Shown here: one piece after another, positions 61,547 to 64,000 of the stretch
How positions within the stretch are numbered: position 1 is the stretch's first letter
Layout of the letters: every line of letters begins with the position of its first letter
NCBI RefSeq assembly: GCF_000143965.1
Contig: NC_014365.1
Location: forward strand, 2,941,501 to 3,005,500
DNA: 64,000 nt
Source of the DNA: Desulfarculus baarsii DSM 2075
GTDB taxonomy: Bacteria; Desulfobacterota; Desulfarculia; Desulfarculales; Desulfarculaceae
Reading direction: 5' to 3'
Notes under the pieces: generated by a model
Told to the model about the DNA's origin: nothing
Seen by the model: only the letters and a program-made list of their open reading frames with translations
Databases searched by the model: none
Position numbers and translations under genes: made by a program

Positions 61547-61828
61547 GTGGAGCGGGCCGGCCTCTGGAGCCTGTTGCGCGCGGCGGCCGAGCAACTGGGC
61601 CTGGAGGTGCGCCTCGACGCCCTCGATGGCGGCGAGCAGTATCAGGTGCGCTCCGGCGTTTGCCGTTTGGGGACCAGGATGGTAGCCTTCATCGACAAAA
61701 GAGCCGACGAAAACGGCCGTTGCCGCCAACTGGGCCGGGCCCTGCTGGGCCTGGATCTCGAAGGCGTCTATCTGCGGCCGGCCGTGCGCCAGTTCCTCGA
61801 GGAGCTGGCGCGCGCCAAGGAAGACTGA
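61547..61828 (+). CDS. small protein of unknown function, paralogue of the next gene
   Basis: Protein of 93 residues. The core VRSGVCRLGTRMVAFIDKRA, then RQLGRALLGLDLEGVYLRP, resembles the core of the following protein (LKSGLCWFRGDYYLFIDRLK). The shared pattern S-G-x-C, F-I-D and a helix with A-L-x-x-L-D suggests a common fold. The start is GTG 61547, 10 bp after the SPOR gene. No family is recognised. Confidence 0.72.
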   Translation: MERAGLWSLLRAAAEQLGLEVRLDALDGGEQYQVRSGVCRLGTRMVAFIDKRADENGRCRQLGRALLGLDLEGVYLRPAVRQFLEELARAKED

Positions 61829-61829
61829 C

Positions 61830-62117
61830 GTGGTCAAACGCCGAGCGTCCAAGGATTATCTGGCCGAGTTGGAGCGCGAGGTCAAGGGTCGCGGCGTGCG
61901 CGTGGCCTACGAGCGCCTCAGTTACGCCGGGCTGATGCTCAAAAGCGGCCTGTGCTGGTTTCGCGGCGATTATTACCTGTTCATCGACCGCCTCAAATCG
62001 CCGTCCGAGCGCCGCGACCTGTTGGAGGCGGCCCTGGACGAGCTGGACGAGTTGGACGCCCAAAACCGCCTGGACCGGCCGGGCGACGACCCGGGAGAAC
62101 AAATTGAACCCGCGTGA
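61830..62117 (+). CDS. small protein of unknown function, paralogue of the preceding gene
   Basis: Protein of 95 residues, starting at a GTG one base after the preceding stop. The middle, MLKSGLCWFRGDYYLFIDRL, is predicted beta-strands with a conserved Ser-Gly-x-Cys, followed by a helix (ERRDLLEAALDELDELDAQN). Its 3' end overlaps the aldolase-cupin gene by 14 bp. Tandem position and similarity to the gene before suggest a heteromeric pair. No family is recognised. Confidence 0.72.
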   Translation: MVKRRASKDYLAELEREVKGRGVRVAYERLSYAGLMLKSGLCWFRGDYYLFIDRLKSPSERRDLLEAALDELDELDAQNRLDRPGDDPGEQIEPA

Positions 62118-63171
62118 GCAACTGGTGCAGGTCTGCCGCCTGGCCTATCAGCGAGGCTACATGGCCGCCAGCGACGGCAACGTCTCGCTGCGCCTGGACG
62201 ACGGCAACGTCTTGATCACCCCCAGCGGCCGCAGCAAGGCCTTCATCCAGCCCGAGGACATCCTCTGCGTCGACCTGGAGGGCGGGGTGATCAGCGGCCA
62301 AGGCAAACCCAGCAGCGAGGGCCAACTGCACTATCTAGTATATAAAGAGCGCCCCGACGTGGCCGCCGTGGTCCACGCCCATCCGCCCACGGCCACCGCC
62401 TTCAGCCTGGCCGGCCGCCATTTGGACTGCCGCGCGCTGCCCGAGTTGATGATCCACCTGGGGGCGGCGCCCACCGCGCCCTACGCCACGCCCACCACCG
62501 CCGACCTGCCGGCGGCGGTCAAACCCTACGTGGCCGGCTGCAACGCCATGCTTCTGGCCCACCACGGCTCGCTGACCATGGCCGCCAACCTGGAGCGGGC
62601 CTGGGCCCTGACCGAAAAGCTCGAACACGCCGCCATCACCCTTTTGGCCGCCGAACAACTGGGTGGGGCCCGGCCCCTGGCCCAGCATGATCTGGACCGG
62701 CTGACCGAGTTGGGCCGAAGCTACGGCCTGCGCCGCGACGCCGCCGTTCAAGCGCCGCCGCCGCCCCTGGCCCAGCGCCTGAAGGTGGAGCATCTGCCCG
62801 AGACCACGGAGTTCGCCACCGCCAAGCGTCACCCCGACGCCCGGGGCATGGCCCACCTCATCGTCGACGACAGGCCCCTGCGCCGGGTCTGCCTGTTGAC
62901 GCTGGAGCCGGGCAAGGGCTTTCGCGGGGGGCATGTGCATAACCGCAAGACCGAGGGCTTTTACGTGGCCCAGGGCGCGGCCGTGCTGGAGGCCGTCTGC
63001 GCGCTCAGCGGCGAGAAAACGCGCCTGGAGTTGGGCGTGGGCGACCTGGTCTGGCTGCCGCCGGGCGTGGCCCACCGCATTTGGGCCAGCCAGCCGCTTG
63101 TGTTTGTGGAATTGACCGACAGGCCCTATGATAAAAACGACGACGCGCCCTTTAACTTCGAGGAGGCTTGA
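62104..63171 (+). CDS. class II aldolase fused to a C-terminal cupin domain
   Basis: Fusion protein of 355 residues. Residues 1-205 form a class II aldolase/adducin domain with SDGNVSLRLDDGNVLITPSG, the catalytic glutamate region and zinc histidines in VVHAHPPTATAFS and MLLAHHGSLTM. Residues about 230-350 form a cupin of the WxcM/sugar 3,4-ketoisomerase-like kind, with RGGHVHNRKTEGFYV and WLPPGVAHRIWAS. The pairing suggests cleavage or isomerisation of a phosphorylated sugar, but neither substrate can be named. The TTG start follows GGGAGA. Confidence 0.88.
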   Translation: MNPREQLVQVCRLAYQRGYMAASDGNVSLRLDDGNVLITPSGRSKAFIQPEDILCVDLEGGVISGQGKPSSEGQLHYLVYKERPDVAAVVHAHPPTATAFSLAGRHLDCRALPELMIHLGAAPTAPYATPTTADLPAAVKPYVAGCNAMLLAHHGSLTMAANLERAWALTEKLEHAAITLLAAEQLGGARPLAQHDLDRLTELGRSYGLRRDAAVQAPPPPLAQRLKVEHLPETTEFATAKRHPDARGMAHLIVDDRPLRRVCLLTLEPGKGFRGGHVHNRKTEGFYVAQGAAVLEAVCALSGEKTRLELGVGDLVWLPPGVAHRIWASQPLVFVELTDRPYDKNDDAPFNFEEA

Positions 63172-63177
63172 CAAGCC

Positions 63178-63624
63178 ATGTTGGACGAGATGCGCAAATT
63201 CATACGCAGCCGCCGAAACTGCGTCATGGCCACCGTCGATGGCGACAGCCCCCACTGCTCTTTGATGAGCTACCTGGTGGAGGACGACTGCCGCTTCATC
63301 TACGTGGTCTCCAAAATCAACACCAAGAAGTATCAGAGTATATTAAAAAACCCCAAGGTCAGCCTGCTCATCGACGACCGGGCCAGCATCGCCGGCGGCG
63401 GGCAGATCGGCTTGGGCGAAGTGAAAGCCCTGACCATCCACGGCGAGTGCTTCCCCCTGGAAGACCCCGGCCGGGCCGGCTCGATCAAGCGGTTGTTTTC
63501 CATCCGCTATCCGCACCTGGAGGGCCTGCTGGCCGAACAGGACATCGCCGTGCTCTACATCGAGGTCCACGATCTGCGGATGATGGAAGGGGCGCTGAAG
63601 GCCAACTACGTCAACATGGATTAG
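63178..63624 (+). CDS. pyridoxamine 5'-phosphate oxidase-family flavoprotein
   Basis: Protein of 148 residues with the split-barrel FMN-binding fold. The N-terminal region MRKFIRSRRNCVMATVDGDS, the strand FIYVVSKINTKKYQSILKNP and VSLLIDDR are typical. Such small proteins bind FMN or F420-like cofactors and reduce varied substrates; true PNP oxidase activity is unlikely at this length. It starts 6 bp after the aldolase-cupin gene and ends that operon. Confidence 0.88.
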   Translation: MLDEMRKFIRSRRNCVMATVDGDSPHCSLMSYLVEDDCRFIYVVSKINTKKYQSILKNPKVSLLIDDRASIAGGGQIGLGEVKALTIHGECFPLEDPGRAGSIKRLFSIRYPHLEGLLAEQDIAVLYIEVHDLRMMEGALKANYVNMD

Positions 63625-63880
63625 CCACGTCCGCCGCGCCGGGGCGGGCAAAAATCGCTTCGAGCCAGCCAAGGCGCGTTGCATCCCGCCCTGAAGGACG
63701 CCTGATTGGCCGAGGTCAAGCGCGCCGTCCAGGCCATTGATCGTCGCGCGGACATCCTGGAGCCCGTGGCCAAGCTCGATGCGGAGGCCTCCGCAATGAA
63801 GCGCCTCGATCTTGCCGTGGCCGTGATTTTTTTGCCAGGCAACGGCCCGCGACGGCTGGGGCTTTTTTTTGGGAGACAAC
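63625..63880. other. 256-bp gap before hisC with no gene assigned
   Basis: No coding frame here has a ribosome binding site or family similarity. Visible features are a perfect 16-bp palindrome, TGCGGAGGCCTCCGCA, at 63780-63795, a T7 run at 63828-63834, and a GCCC/GGGC hairpin followed by T8 just before the hisC ribosome binding site. The leader could carry a hisC control element or a small RNA. Confidence 0.4.
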
Positions 63881-64000
63881 ATGACCGACACTAGCAACCT
63901 GCCCCCCATCCCGCCCGAGATCGCGGCGCTGACGCCCTACGAGCCGGGCAAGCCCATCGAGGAGTTGGAGCGCGAGTTGGGCATCAGCGGGGCCATCAAG
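63881..64000 (+). CDS. hisC: histidinol-phosphate aminotransferase, 5' part only
   Basis: The first 40 residues of a PLP aminotransferase that runs off the right edge. IAALTPYEPGKPIEELEREL followed by GISGAIK is the usual HisC opening. GGGAGA stands before the ATG, and the same T-run plus GGGAGA context occurs before manA and the phosphomannomutase gene. The catalytic part is outside the window, so HisC is inferred from the N-terminus alone. Confidence 0.88.
   Translation, partial: MTDTSNLPPIPPEIAALTPYEPGKPIEELERELGISGAIK

Overview
The window is a stretch of high-GC bacterial chromosome, densely coded on both strands, with frequent GTG and TTG starts and many stop/start overlaps. The gene content points to an anaerobic member of the Desulfobacterota (former Deltaproteobacteria): a multiheme c-type cytochrome with a probable selenocysteine, a K/L-type nickel ECF transporter, an SprA-type metalloprotease, a DsrE-like protein, cobyric acid synthase, and scattered flagellar sigma-54/sigma-28 promoters. 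A Desulfarculales-like lineage is my guess; no rRNA or other phylogenetic marker was available to test it. No CRISPR array, insertion sequence, prophage or tRNA gene was recognised.

Layout. 1-3819: an arsenic/redox cluster (truncated arsC, acr3, a lipoprotein thioredoxin, ccdA, and a five-heme cytochrome interrupted by an in-frame TGA that I read as selenocysteine). 4269-7839: pyrBC operon with a promoter and a terminator-like attenuator in its leader, then a membrane protein and a KptA-like protein. 7842-21542: housekeeping and signalling genes (recG, a DegT aminotransferase, sirtuin, nadK, two histidine kinases of which one carries a globin domain, rhomboid protease, miaB, bifunctional nuclease, PHP phosphatase, YkgJ-type protein). 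21665-24170: a long flgL behind a sigma-54 promoter. 25300-31106: a PpiD-like chaperone, then a tightly overlapped operon trmO / Cys-rich protein / MBL hydrolase / TtcA-like / cobQ. 31107-36238: a nickel uptake operon (porin, nikK, nikM, nikL, nikQ, nikO) with a structured leader, a promoter overlapped by a palindrome, and a terminator just before the first gene.

36251-37338: a sigma-28-driven SprA-type gene followed by a free-standing, strongly promoted noncoding RNA candidate. 37357-48478: PilZ protein, a five-PAS hybrid kinase, a large GT-C membrane glycosyltransferase, glycogen phosphorylase, a FlgT/CsgG-like lipoprotein and acylphosphatase. 48495-56597: ligA, a Sua5/YrdC protein and a five-gene operon that joins undecaprenyl-phosphate recycling (uppP, DUF368) to GDP-mannose synthesis (manA, manB/C functions). 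56740-58421: an HU/IHF gene, the SRP RNA, a small zinc-ribbon protein, and an ATC-hydrolase-like gene between 36-bp direct repeats. 58565-64000: HD-GYP protein, several small proteins including one behind a textbook sigma-28 promoter, a SPOR-domain operon with two tandem paralogues and an aldolase-cupin fusion, and the start of hisC.

The most promising items are the candidate selenocysteine cytochrome in its thiol-redox gene cluster, the free-standing RNA gene at 37100-37338, and the nickel operon leader.
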